Assembly: GCA_031277795.1 (NCBI GenBank)
Contig: JAITLQ010000007.1
Coordinates: 186,001-250,000 of the forward strand
Direction: 5' to 3'
Length of the DNA: 64,000 bases
DNA from: Arthrobacter sp.
Lineage (GTDB): Bacteria; Actinomycetota; Actinomycetes; Actinomycetales; Micrococcaceae
Shown here: in pieces, positions 16,670-24,617 of the stretch
Position numbering within the stretch: position 1 is the stretch's first letter
Layout: every line of letters starts with the position of its first letter
The notes under the pieces: generated by a model
Seen by the model: the letters and a program-made list of their open reading frames with translations, nothing else
What the model was told of the DNA's origin: nothing
Databases searched by the model: none
Made by a program: the position numbers and the translations under genes

Positions 16670-17761
16670 ATGACTCAGAATCTCGCCGTGTGTGATGCAC
16701 ATCTCGTTGGCTCAGTGAATCAACCGTCCGCGGAAGCCACCTTCCGGGCGGCGGCCGGCGCGCTCGGCCCCTTGGCGCCTCGGCTTCCGGACGGCGAGGT
16801 GGGCGAGCGCTTCCACTGGATGCTCTTCCAGGGGGCGCGGCTCGAGGCCACGCCCGGCCTGGTGCGGCTCGCGATCGATCCGATCCTGCACGAGGGCTTC
16901 GACCTGCGCCCGCTGGTGCTCGACGGCAGCGTGGCCGCCGAGGATCTGCGGGTGCCGGAGCTGGGCTACGCCGCGGCCGCCGTGGAATCCTATGCCGTCT
17001 TCGCGCGACTGAAGTCCGAGGGGTTCATCCCCGCCGCCACGCGCTTCCAGGTGTGCCTCCCCTCGCCCCTCGCGCCCGTGACGAGCTTCGTGGCCGCCGC
17101 CCTGCGCCAGGCGGTTCTGCCCGCCTACGAGGCGGCCCTGATCCGCGAGGTCGAGGCGATCTGCGCCGCCATCCCGGCCGACCAGCTCGCCCTCCAGATC
17201 GACCTGGCCACCGAGTTCGGCTACATCGAGGGGGTCTCGATGGGCGGCGGCGCCCTGGAGGCGTTCTTCGCTCCGGCCGACGCGCAGGCGCCGAGGATCG
17301 CGGCGGCCGCCGCCGCGCTCGCGCTGCCGCTCGCCTCCAGCGTCCCGGCGGGAGTGCAGCTCGGTTTCCACCTCTGCTACGGCGATGTGGGGGAGAAACA
17401 CTTCGTGGAGCCGATGACCACCGAGCACCTCGTCACGGTTGCCCAGGCCTTGAACGATGGGGTGGGGCGGCGGATCGACTGGATCCACCTCCCCGTCCCG
17501 ATCGAGCGCGACGACGCGGCGTACTTCGCGCCGCTCGCGCGGCTCACGCTTCACTCGGGCACGCGCCTCTTCCTTGGCGTGGTGCACCACGAGGACGGGG
17601 TGGAGGGTGCACGACGGCGCTTGGCCGCCGCCGCGGCTCCGCTCGCCGCGGCGGGGATCACCGCCGTCGGCGTGGGCACCGAGTGTGGCTTCGGCCGCGG
17701 CCCGGCCGACCGCACCGAGCCGCTGCTGCGGCTCCACGCCGAGGTCCTCGCCGCCCGCTGA
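16670..17761 (+). CDS. MetE/UROD-superfamily protein
   Basis: 363 aa with a TIM-barrel outline of the cobalamin-independent methionine synthase C-terminal/uroporphyrinogen decarboxylase superfamily. It starts with AHLVGSVNQP and contains LQIDLATEFGYIEG, GFHLCYGDVGEKH, HLPVPIERDD and a terminal GVGTECGFGRG segment. The last carries the Cys that in MetE relatives binds zinc. It is much shorter than true MetE (~750 aa), so it may be a methyltransferase acting on another acceptor. TATTGT (16658-16663) 6 nt before the ATG suggests a leaderless mRNA divergent from deoD. Confidence 0.7.
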   Translation: MTQNLAVCDAHLVGSVNQPSAEATFRAAAGALGPLAPRLPDGEVGERFHWMLFQGARLEATPGLVRLAIDPILHEGFDLRPLVLDGSVAAEDLRVPELGYAAAAVESYAVFARLKSEGFIPAATRFQVCLPSPLAPVTSFVAAALRQAVLPAYEAALIREVEAICAAIPADQLALQIDLATEFGYIEGVSMGGGALEAFFAPADAQAPRIAAAAAALALPLASSVPAGVQLGFHLCYGDVGEKHFVEPMTTEHLVTVAQALNDGVGRRIDWIHLPVPIERDDAAYFAPLARLTLHSGTRLFLGVVHHEDGVEGARRRLAAAAAPLAAAGITAVGVGTECGFGRGPADRTEPLLRLHAEVLAAR

Positions 17762-17880
17762 GCCGGCGCCGCCTCCCTGCCGGACCCCGCGCCGTCGTGC
17801 GGTGCCGCCCGCCCCGGCCTGGCCCGGCCCGTGTCGCCCGCTCGGTCTGGCTCCGCGCCGTCGTGCGCTACCTTCACCCT

Positions 17881-17944
17881 CGGAATCGGAGTGAGTTCGG
17901 TACGTTCTTGGGCCAAAAACCGTACCGAACGCACTCCGATTTCG
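17881..17944. repeat. Long near-perfect inverted repeat in intergenic region
   Basis: Within the 325-nt gene-free stretch 17762-18086, arms 17884-17904 and 17921-17941 match at 20 of 21 positions (AATCGGAGTG...TTCGGTACG). The stem extends outward to 17881/17944, and the 16-nt loop contains AAAAA. The same stretch holds two copies of GCGCCGTCGTGC (from 17789 and 17856) and a direct repeat GGGCGGGGTGGTTTCC (about 17971 and 18009). It may terminate the upstream gene, but it is larger and less GC-rich than the other terminators here. Confidence 0.6.
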
Positions 17945-18086
17945 GAGGGAAGGGTGCCCACCACCTGGTCGGGCGGGGTGGTTTCCCGGGGGGCGTGCGG
18001 GGCGTGGGCGGGCGGGGTGGTTTCCGGGGGAGGGGCGCCCGCCAACTGGCCGGGGCGCCCTACAACCTGCCCGGGCGGCGGGGGGC

Positions 18087-19484
18087 CTAGAAGACCTTGC
18101 CGGGGTTGAGGATGCCGCTCGGGTCGAACAGCTCCTTGATGCCGCGCTGCAGCGCGAACTGCGCCTCGCCGAGCTCGTCCTTGAGCCAGCGCCGCTTGAG
18201 CAGGCCGATGCCGTGCTCGCCGCTCAGGGTCCCGCCCAGCTCGAGCCCCAGGGCAAAGAGCTCACTCGCCGCGTCCCACACCTCGGTGGGCACCTCGGCG
18301 CCGGGGACAACAAAGGTTGGATGCAGATTGCCGTCGCCGGCGTGGGCCGCCGTGGGGATGCTCAGGCCGTGGCGTTCCTCGATGGCGCGGATGCCGGCGA
18401 AGGCCTCGGCGAGCCGGTCGCGCGGCACCGCCACGTCCTCCACGAGCAGGGTCCCGCCCAGCGCCTCGAGCGAGGGGAAGAGCTCGCGGCGCAGGGCAAA
18501 GAGCGCGTGTGCCTCGTCCTGGTCGGCGGCGACGGAGCAGCTGGCGCCGTGCGAGCGCAGGATCTCGGCGATGGCCCCGAGCTCGGCCTCGCCCGAGGCC
18601 CCGTCCGTCTGGACCAGGAGGTAGGCGTCGGCGCCGGGGGCGGCGTCAGTCCCCGTGTGCGAGGCCAGGGCGTCGAGGCTCGGGCGGTCGAGCAACTCCA
18701 TGGCCGCCGGGACCAAGCCGGCCGCGCTGACGTCAGCCACCGCGCGGGCCGCCTCCTGCACGGAGCCGAACGCGGCGCCGAGCGTGGGGGTGGGGCCCGT
18801 GACTGCGGGCAGGAGCTTGAGCGTGGCCTCGACGATGACGCCGAGCGTGCCCTCCGAACCGATCATGAGCGCCGTGACGTCGTAACCCGTGACGCCCTTG
18901 ACGGTGCGGTGGCCCGTCTCGATGAGCGTGCCGTCGGCCAGCACCACCTTGAGTCCCAGCACCGCCTCGCGCGTGACGCCGTACTTGGCGCACAGCAGGC
19001 CGCCGGCGTTCATGGCGATGTTCCCGCCCACCGTGGAGATGGCCTTCGACGCCGGATCCGGAGCCCACCACAGGCCGTGTTCCGCGAGCCGCTCGTTCAG
19101 CGCCGCGTTGATGACGCCGGCCTGGACCACGGCCAGGCGGTTGGCGGTGTTGATCTCAAGGACCCGATCGATCCCGGAGAGGTCGAGGACCAGCTCTCCG
19201 GTCCCGGCGAGGGCGCCGCCGGCGAGGCCCGTGCCGGCGCCGCGCGTCACGAGCGGGACGCCGTGGGCGTGGGCCACGCGGCACGCCGCCTGGACGTCCT
19301 CGACGGATCCGGCCAGGATGACGGCCGTCGGAAGCCCCGGGACGCTCTGCCCCGAGCGATCGAGCGAGCGCTCTCGCAGCAGCTCCGGGTCGGTGCCGAC
19401 GCGCCCGGGGAGGACGCGGAGGAGCTCCTCGAGGGCCGCGGCGGAGGCGGCGTCTGGCGTGGCGGGGCTGGCGGGCTGGGTCAT
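18087..19484 (-). CDS. FAD-linked oxidase, GlcD/D-lactate dehydrogenase family
   Basis: 465 aa flavoprotein that oxidises a 2-hydroxy acid such as glycolate or D-lactate. A PCMH-type FAD domain carries VTRGAGTGLAGGALA and ISTVGGNIAMNAGG. The C-terminal FAD-oxidase domain ends with HAGDGNLHPTFVV, LSGEHGIGLLKRRW and DPSGILNPGKVF. No glcE/glcF partners adjoin, so it may work as a stand-alone enzyme. The ATG at 19484 has GGAG 5 nt upstream. Confidence 0.88.
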   Translation of the reverse strand: MTQPASPATPDAASAAALEELLRVLPGRVGTDPELLRERSLDRSGQSVPGLPTAVILAGSVEDVQAACRVAHAHGVPLVTRGAGTGLAGGALAGTGELVLDLSGIDRVLEINTANRLAVVQAGVINAALNERLAEHGLWWAPDPASKAISTVGGNIAMNAGGLLCAKYGVTREAVLGLKVVLADGTLIETGHRTVKGVTGYDVTALMIGSEGTLGVIVEATLKLLPAVTGPTPTLGAAFGSVQEAARAVADVSAAGLVPAAMELLDRPSLDALASHTGTDAAPGADAYLLVQTDGASGEAELGAIAEILRSHGASCSVAADQDEAHALFALRRELFPSLEALGGTLLVEDVAVPRDRLAEAFAGIRAIEERHGLSIPTAAHAGDGNLHPTFVVPGAEVPTEVWDAASELFALGLELGGTLSGEHGIGLLKRRWLKDELGEAQFALQRGIKELFDPSGILNPGKVF

Positions 19485-19521
19485 GGCGCTCCGGGATGGG
19501 GGAATCGGGGTGACCCCCACC

Positions 19522-19543
19522 ATATTAGCGACCGCTTGGTCGG
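19522..19543 (-). promoter_or_regulatory. Promoter and possible operator of the GlcD-like oxidase
   Basis: On the minus strand TAATAT (19527-19522) is a good -10 box ~40 nt before the oxidase ATG. Immediately upstream is the partial palindrome ACCGCTTGGTCGGT (19531-19544), placed to act as an operator. The region also faces the divergent Nudix gene. Confidence 0.45.
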
Positions 19544-19578
19544 TTATTCCACTCCTGGCGGCGTGACAGTCTGGTGTC

Positions 19579-20109
19579 ATGACGACGCCCCGCTTTGTCC
19601 TCGAGCTGCGAGAAAAGATCGGCCACGCCCCGCTGTGGATGCCCGGCGTCAAGGGCGTGGTGCTGCGCGCCGGCGCCGGCGGGGCCGAGGTGCTCCTGGT
19701 CCAGCGCCGCGACAACGGCCGCTGGACCGTGCCGGCCGGCATCCTCGAGCCGGGGGAGGAGCCGGCCGACGGCATCGCCCGCGAGGTCCTCGAGGAGACC
19801 GGCGTGGTGGCCAGGCCGCTGCGCCTCGTGGGTGTGCAGACCACGCAGCCGACCGAGTACCCCAACGGGGACCGCGCGCAGTACCTCGACGTGGTGGTGG
19901 CCCTCGAGCCCGTAGGCGGCGACGCCCGCGTCAACGACGACGAGAACCTCGCCGTCGCTTGGCGTCCCGTGTCCGAGCTGGACGACGTTCCGCCGCTGCA
20001 CCGCCGCGCCATCGAGTGGGCGCGGGGCCTGGATCCGCGGTACGCGGACGGCGGGGCCGCCGGGGGCGGTGCCTATTTCGTGCACGACGGCGAGGCGAAG
20101 CGCGCCTGA
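19579..20109 (+). CDS. Nudix hydrolase
   Basis: 176 aa. The complete Nudix signature is present (GILEPGEEPADGIA then REVLEETGV), so catalysis is expected. The substrate is a nucleoside diphosphate linked to a moiety that cannot be specified. The N-terminal MTTPRFVLELREKIGHAPLWMPGVKGVVL is the pattern of actinobacterial NUDIX proteins with a leading helix. It is divergent from the GlcD-like oxidase and convergent with the acyl-CoA synthetase gene. Confidence 0.88.
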   Translation: MTTPRFVLELREKIGHAPLWMPGVKGVVLRAGAGGAEVLLVQRRDNGRWTVPAGILEPGEEPADGIAREVLEETGVVARPLRLVGVQTTQPTEYPNGDRAQYLDVVVALEPVGGDARVNDDENLAVAWRPVSELDDVPPLHRRAIEWARGLDPRYADGGAAGGGAYFVHDGEAKRA

Positions 20110-20138
20110 GGCGCGGGCCGCGCCTGTCGCTCCCGCCC

Positions 20139-20175
20139 GGCCCCGCGTCGTCGGGTACGCATTCTGAGCGGGGCC
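20139..20175. terminator. Probable bidirectional terminator
   Basis: GGCCCCGC (20139-20146) pairs with GCGGGGCC (20168-20175). Flanking CCC/GGG can extend the stem with a bulge. It lies between converging genes. The loop is long (21 nt), so this is a moderate candidate. Confidence 0.4.
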
Positions 20176-20181
20176 CGGGGC

Positions 20182-21900
20182 CTAGTCCTCCTCGGTCACG
20201 GCGCGCGTGGCCTTGCGGTCGGCGATGAGCGTGTCGCGCACGGTGCGGCGCAGGACCTTGCCCATGAGCGACTTGGGCAGCTCCTCCCACACGAGGTAGC
20301 GGCTGGGGCGCTTGTATTCCGCGAGGTGATCGTGGGCGGCGACGCGCGCGGCCTCGACGTCGAACTCCGCGCCCTCCTCGAGCGTCACCACGGCCGTGAC
20401 GACCTCGGCCCCGCCGCCGCGGGGCAGGCCGACGACGGCGCTCTCCGCCACGCCGGGCACCGCGTTGATGACCTGCTCCACCTCGGACGGGGAGACGTTG
20501 AAGCCGCCGGTGATGATGAGTTCCTTCTTGCGATCCACCACGGTGACGAAGCCGTCCTCGTCCTGGATCACGAGGTCGCCGGTGCGCAGCCAGCGGCCGG
20601 GCAGCAGCGCCGCGGCGGTGTCCTCCGGCCGGTTGTAGTAGCCCTGGAAGACCTGCGGGCCGTGGATGAGCAGCTCGCCCACCTCGCCGAGCGCCACCTC
20701 GTTCTCCGGGTGCTCCGGGTCGACGACCTTGATGTCGGTGGAGGGGAAGGGGATGCCGATGGCGCCGATCTTGCGGACGTCGGAGAAGGGGTTGGCGAGG
20801 GCGACGGGGCTCGTCTCGGTCATGCCGTAACCCTCGTTGAGCATGGACCCAGCCAGGTCCTCCCACCGCTTGACGATCGCGGGGGTGAGCGTCATGGCGC
20901 CGGAGATCGAGTAGACCACCTGGCTGAGGTCCAGCTCGCCCTGCGCCGCCACGCGGGCCAGGCGGTCGAACATGGGAGGCACAGCAGGGATGAAGGTCGG
21001 CGGGAACTTCTTGGCCGCTGCCTTGACCAGCTCCGGGTCGAAGGTGGGGAAGAGGACGGCGCGGGAGCCGGTCTCCACGGCGTAGATGACGCTCAGCAGC
21101 ACGCCGAAGGAGTGGAACATCGGCAGCATGCCGTAGATGCTGCCGGCACCGTGCTCGAAGTTGGGCATCCACGCGGCGCCCTGGCGCGCGTTGGACCACA
21201 GGTTGCCGTGCGTGATGATGGCGCCCTTGGGGGTGCCCGTGGTGCCGGAGGTGTACTGCAGGCACGCGATGTCCCCCACCGTGGGGCGCGGGTGCGAGAC
21301 GGGCAGCGGCACGGTCTTCTCCAGGGCGGCGAAGGGCAGGGTGCCGGGGGCCTTGGCGTGCAGCTTCTCGCGGGACGCGCGGGCCTTCGCGATGGGCAGG
21401 GACAGCGCCAGGCGCATGGAGGCCGGCATGGATCGGGTGATGTCCACAGCCACCACGGTGCGGATGCCGAGCTCGCCCGGCAGCGACTGCAGCGTGGGTG
21501 CGATCTTGTCCCACGCGATGACGGTCCGGGCGCCGTGATCGCGGAATTGCACCTCGAGCTCGTCGCGCGTGTACAGCGGGTTGTGTTCCACCACCACGGC
21601 GCCGAGGCGCAGCACGGCGTAGAACGCGACGACGTGGGCCGGGGCGTTGGGCATGATGAGGGCCACGCGGTCCCCGGCGCCGACGCCCAGGCCCTTGAGC
21701 CCGGCGGCGACGCGGGAGACGAGCTCGCCCAGGCGGGAGTAGCTGAGGGTCTTGCCGAAGAAGCTGATGGCGTCGCGGTCGCCGTACTGGGCCACGCGCT
21801 CGTCGAGCAGATCGCTCAGGGAGCCGGTGGCCTCCTCGATGTCCACGGGGGTGCCCGGGGCGTAGAAGCGGTTCCATTCGCGATTCTCGTTCACATGCAC
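20182..21900 (-). CDS. Long-chain acyl-CoA synthetase (FadD-like)
   Basis: 572 aa ANL-superfamily enzyme that activates fatty acids via acyl-AMP. The ATP motif YTSGTTGTPKGAI, the A5 motif GYGMTETSP, the A7 motif LRTGDLVIQDEDG and the terminal Lys in SLMGKVLRR are all present. The frame begins with adjacent GTG codons (21900 or 21894); AGGAAG lies further upstream than usual. A second, more divergent synthetase is encoded at 52056-53921. Chain-length preference cannot be read from the sequence. Confidence 0.9.
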   Translation of the reverse strand: MHVNENREWNRFYAPGTPVDIEEATGSLSDLLDERVAQYGDRDAISFFGKTLSYSRLGELVSRVAAGLKGLGVGAGDRVALIMPNAPAHVVAFYAVLRLGAVVVEHNPLYTRDELEVQFRDHGARTVIAWDKIAPTLQSLPGELGIRTVVAVDITRSMPASMRLALSLPIAKARASREKLHAKAPGTLPFAALEKTVPLPVSHPRPTVGDIACLQYTSGTTGTPKGAIITHGNLWSNARQGAAWMPNFEHGAGSIYGMLPMFHSFGVLLSVIYAVETGSRAVLFPTFDPELVKAAAKKFPPTFIPAVPPMFDRLARVAAQGELDLSQVVYSISGAMTLTPAIVKRWEDLAGSMLNEGYGMTETSPVALANPFSDVRKIGAIGIPFPSTDIKVVDPEHPENEVALGEVGELLIHGPQVFQGYYNRPEDTAAALLPGRWLRTGDLVIQDEDGFVTVVDRKKELIITGGFNVSPSEVEQVINAVPGVAESAVVGLPRGGGAEVVTAVVTLEEGAEFDVEAARVAAHDHLAEYKRPSRYLVWEELPKSLMGKVLRRTVRDTLIADRKATRAVTEED

Positions 21901-21980
21901 CGGGACATCTTACTTCCTGGTAGGGGTGGTGCCGGTGGCCGGGCTCCCGCGACAGGGCACGCGGCTGGCAAGATGCATAC

Positions 21981-22919
21981 ATGCCAGCAGCGTCACCAGA
22001 CCTCGCCCTGCTCCGCGCCGACGTCGCCGCGAAGGAGGCCTCCGCGGCGGCCGCGGTTGCCTCCGTGGAGCGCGTCGCCGCCACCGAAGTGCACGGCGAG
22101 TTCGCCGATCGCTTCCGTGAGCTCGCCCTGGGGCTCGCGGGGCGGCTTGACGCGCACCGCAGGGAGCGGGAGGCACTCGAGGCTGGCGAACGCGGGCGCG
22201 GCGCGGGCCAGGCGGTGGCCGCATGGATGCTGCTGGCGATTCGCCTCGAGCAGCTGCTCGGCGACGCCGGGCGACTGGGCGCCGCGGCACCGCTGCTGGG
22301 GATCGGCCCGGCCGCCGCCGCAGCGTGGCAGCGCCAGTGCGCGGACCTGCTGCGCGCCCCGGAGCTGCTCCATCCGTTGATCGACCAGGCGGTGCGGCTG
22401 GCCGCCCAGCGTGTCGGCGCCCTGGCAGCGGGCGAGCGGCTGCCGGACACGGAGGACGTGCCGGAACACGCGCGGGCCCTGCGCGGGCTGCTCGGGGACG
22501 GGCGCCAGCGCACGGGCCGCGCTCTGGAGGTGGCGCTGGAGGCCCTTGAGCGGGCCCAGCCTGCGCCGGGCGGTGCCCTTGAGATGCTGGCTCAGCAGCA
22601 GGAGCGCCTCAGCGACGCCGTCGACGAGAGCCTGGACGACGTCTTTCTCCCGGCCCTGGGGCTGCACCACAACCTGAAGGCGCGGCCGGGGATCTTCTCC
22701 CGGGCGGCCCGCGCGGCGTGGGAGCGTCAGCGCACGGCCCGGAACGCCGCGCTGCTCGCCTTCGACGAGGACAACGCGCGCCACGAGGCGCTCGCCGCCG
22801 CGGCCGAGTTTCTCGATCCGGAGGCCGGGGCGGGCGGAAGCCTCGATCCCGTGGGCCCGGCCGCGCTCGCCGCGTGGTGGTCCCGCCTGTCCGAACCCGG
22901 CACCCCGCCCCGCCTTTGA
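21981..22919 (+). CDS. Unrecognised helix-rich soluble protein
   Basis: 312 aa, very Ala/Leu/Arg-rich and apparently all-helical, without signal peptide or transmembrane helix. Features include heptad-like stretches (RLDAHRREREALEAGERG, ALEALERAQ, EMLAQQQERLSDAVDESLDD) and a tryptophan pair AAWWSRL near the C-terminus. I recognise no family. It is the first of four consecutive unknown genes (21981-27866); the next starts 44 nt downstream on the same strand. Ending similarity to the second protein (TPRALQTWW there, PAALAAWWSRL here) hints at shared ancestry. Confidence 0.6.
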   Translation: MPAASPDLALLRADVAAKEASAAAAVASVERVAATEVHGEFADRFRELALGLAGRLDAHRREREALEAGERGRGAGQAVAAWMLLAIRLEQLLGDAGRLGAAAPLLGIGPAAAAAWQRQCADLLRAPELLHPLIDQAVRLAAQRVGALAAGERLPDTEDVPEHARALRGLLGDGRQRTGRALEVALEALERAQPAPGGALEMLAQQQERLSDAVDESLDDVFLPALGLHHNLKARPGIFSRAARAAWERQRTARNAALLAFDEDNARHEALAAAAEFLDPEAGAGGSLDPVGPAALAAWWSRLSEPGTPPRL

Positions 22920-22962
22920 GCCGGATGGCCCGCCGCCCCGGCGCGTGTCAGCATTGATCCCC

Positions 22963-24531
22963 ATGGGAATCGACCACGACCGGATCGCGCTGCTGGACCG
23001 CGCCGCCGCGACGCTTGGCGCCCTGAACCACACGGTCGAGGAGCGCGCGGCGGCCGTGGCGGGGCTCGGCACGGACGCCATCGCGGCGCGCGCCGCGTCC
23101 CTTCGTTCCCGGCTGGAGCGGCGCATCGACAGCGCCACCGCGCGCCTGGCCGAGTTGCGCGCGGCCCCGAAGCCGAGCGACGCCGCCGTGTACGGCCTGG
23201 CGGAGCGGGCGGAGAACATCGCCCTGCAGGCCGAGCGCCTGCGCCGGGCGGTCTCCCTCGCCTCGCCCGGGCCGCTGGATCCGCGCGTGTGGGAGCTCGA
23301 GGCGGCGGACGTCATGGAGGCCCCGGTGCGCCTGCAGGCCGTGTTCGAGGCGGCCGAGGTCGGGGACAACCCTGGAAGTGCTGGGCTGATCGAACGGGCC
23401 GGGCGGCTGCGCGACACGGTGGCCGCCGCGGGGGAGCGCGCGGTGAAGGACGGGGCCGCGGCGGCCTCGGTGCTTGAGGCGCTGGCCTCGGCCCAACGTT
23501 CCCTCTCGGAGGTGCTGCTGGAGGCGGCGCGCACCCGGCTCGCGCCGCTCGTGGGGTGTGAACTTCCCCGGCGCGGGGAGGCCGCGAAGTCCACGCTCGC
23601 CGGCGCGGAACTCGCAAGCGCGAAGACGCTCTTCCCTCCGAGCGCCCAGGCGACGCTGGCGCTGATGCCGCGCCGGGGCGAGGACGCCCCGCTCACCCCG
23701 CGCGCCCTGCAGACCTGGTGGACGGCGATGGACGCTAGATGGATGCGGCACGAGTACCGGCTGGCCACGCAGCGCCAGCGGCCGCTCGATGCAGTGGAGA
23801 AGCTGCGCGGGCGGCGCGGGCCGCTCGCGGCGGCCGAGCTGGAACGGCGCCTGCGGGGCGGGGACGAGCAACCCTCCTCTCAGCCGGCCCGGCTCTCGCG
23901 CCGCTCCCGCCTGCGGCGCACGGCCCACGCCGACGCCGTCGGGCGGCGCTCGCCGCACCTGCGCCGCCGCCGCGCGGTGTTCTGGGGCGGCTTGGTGGGA
24001 TCGCTGCTGGTGGGTGCCGCCGGGATCGCGCTCCCGATGCTCGGAGGCCCGGCCGGGGCCACCGTCCTGTTTCTTGTCCCCGTCCTCGCCGTGCCCTTTC
24101 TCAACGCCTATGGCCGGCCGCCACGCGGCGCCGGCGTGAGGGAGACCCGGCGCCGGCTGCGTCGCCTGACGCAGCTGCGTGCGCGGCTCTCCGCCCTGGT
24201 CCTCGACGCGGACGACACCACGCTCGACGCCGCGTTGCTCGCCTCGGCGGGCGGGGGCGCCGACGCGTCGGGTCCCGACGCGGGGAAGCTCGGCCTGCCC
24301 ACTCCCGGGGCGGCGCTCGCCGAGGACCGCTCGTTGCGCGCCGTGGCGGTGCGGGCCTGGCGCGAGCTGGACCAGGCGGAGTCCCGGGCCCTTGCGGTGC
24401 AGCGGACGCAGTCCTTCGCCGAGCGGATCAAGGCGCTCGAACTGCTCGTCGACGCCATCGAACGCCGCGATGCGGCCCTGGCCAACGCGGCGGTGCACGC
24501 GCTGGGAGCGCCCGAGGGCGACCTGGCCTGA
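22963..24531 (+). CDS. Unrecognised helical protein with membrane hairpin
   Basis: 522 aa from the ATG at 22963; GTG 22945 is possible and neither has a ribosome site. Residues 1-~240 are helical with possible coiled coil (LRSRLERRIDSATARLAEL). An Arg-rich stretch (~310-340, RLSRRSRLRRTAHADAVGRR) precedes two closely spaced transmembrane helices (~340-360 and 364-382). A second helical, Arg-rich domain then ends the protein. Both termini should be cytoplasmic. No known domain was recognised. It follows the 312-aa unknown and faces the 824-aa unknown convergently. Confidence 0.6.
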   Translation: MGIDHDRIALLDRAAATLGALNHTVEERAAAVAGLGTDAIAARAASLRSRLERRIDSATARLAELRAAPKPSDAAVYGLAERAENIALQAERLRRAVSLASPGPLDPRVWELEAADVMEAPVRLQAVFEAAEVGDNPGSAGLIERAGRLRDTVAAAGERAVKDGAAAASVLEALASAQRSLSEVLLEAARTRLAPLVGCELPRRGEAAKSTLAGAELASAKTLFPPSAQATLALMPRRGEDAPLTPRALQTWWTAMDARWMRHEYRLATQRQRPLDAVEKLRGRRGPLAAAELERRLRGGDEQPSSQPARLSRRSRLRRTAHADAVGRRSPHLRRRRAVFWGGLVGSLLVGAAGIALPMLGGPAGATVLFLVPVLAVPFLNAYGRPPRGAGVRETRRRLRRLTQLRARLSALVLDADDTTLDAALLASAGGGADASGPDAGKLGLPTPGAALAEDRSLRAVAVRAWRELDQAESRALAVQRTQSFAERIKALELLVDAIERRDAALANAAVHALGAPEGDLA

Positions 24532-24617
24532 GCGGGCGGCGGTCGACGCCCATCCCCTCGCGCCCGGTCCCGGTCGCGGCGGGCCGGCTCACGAGCACCG
24601 GCCTCCGCGTCGCCGGA

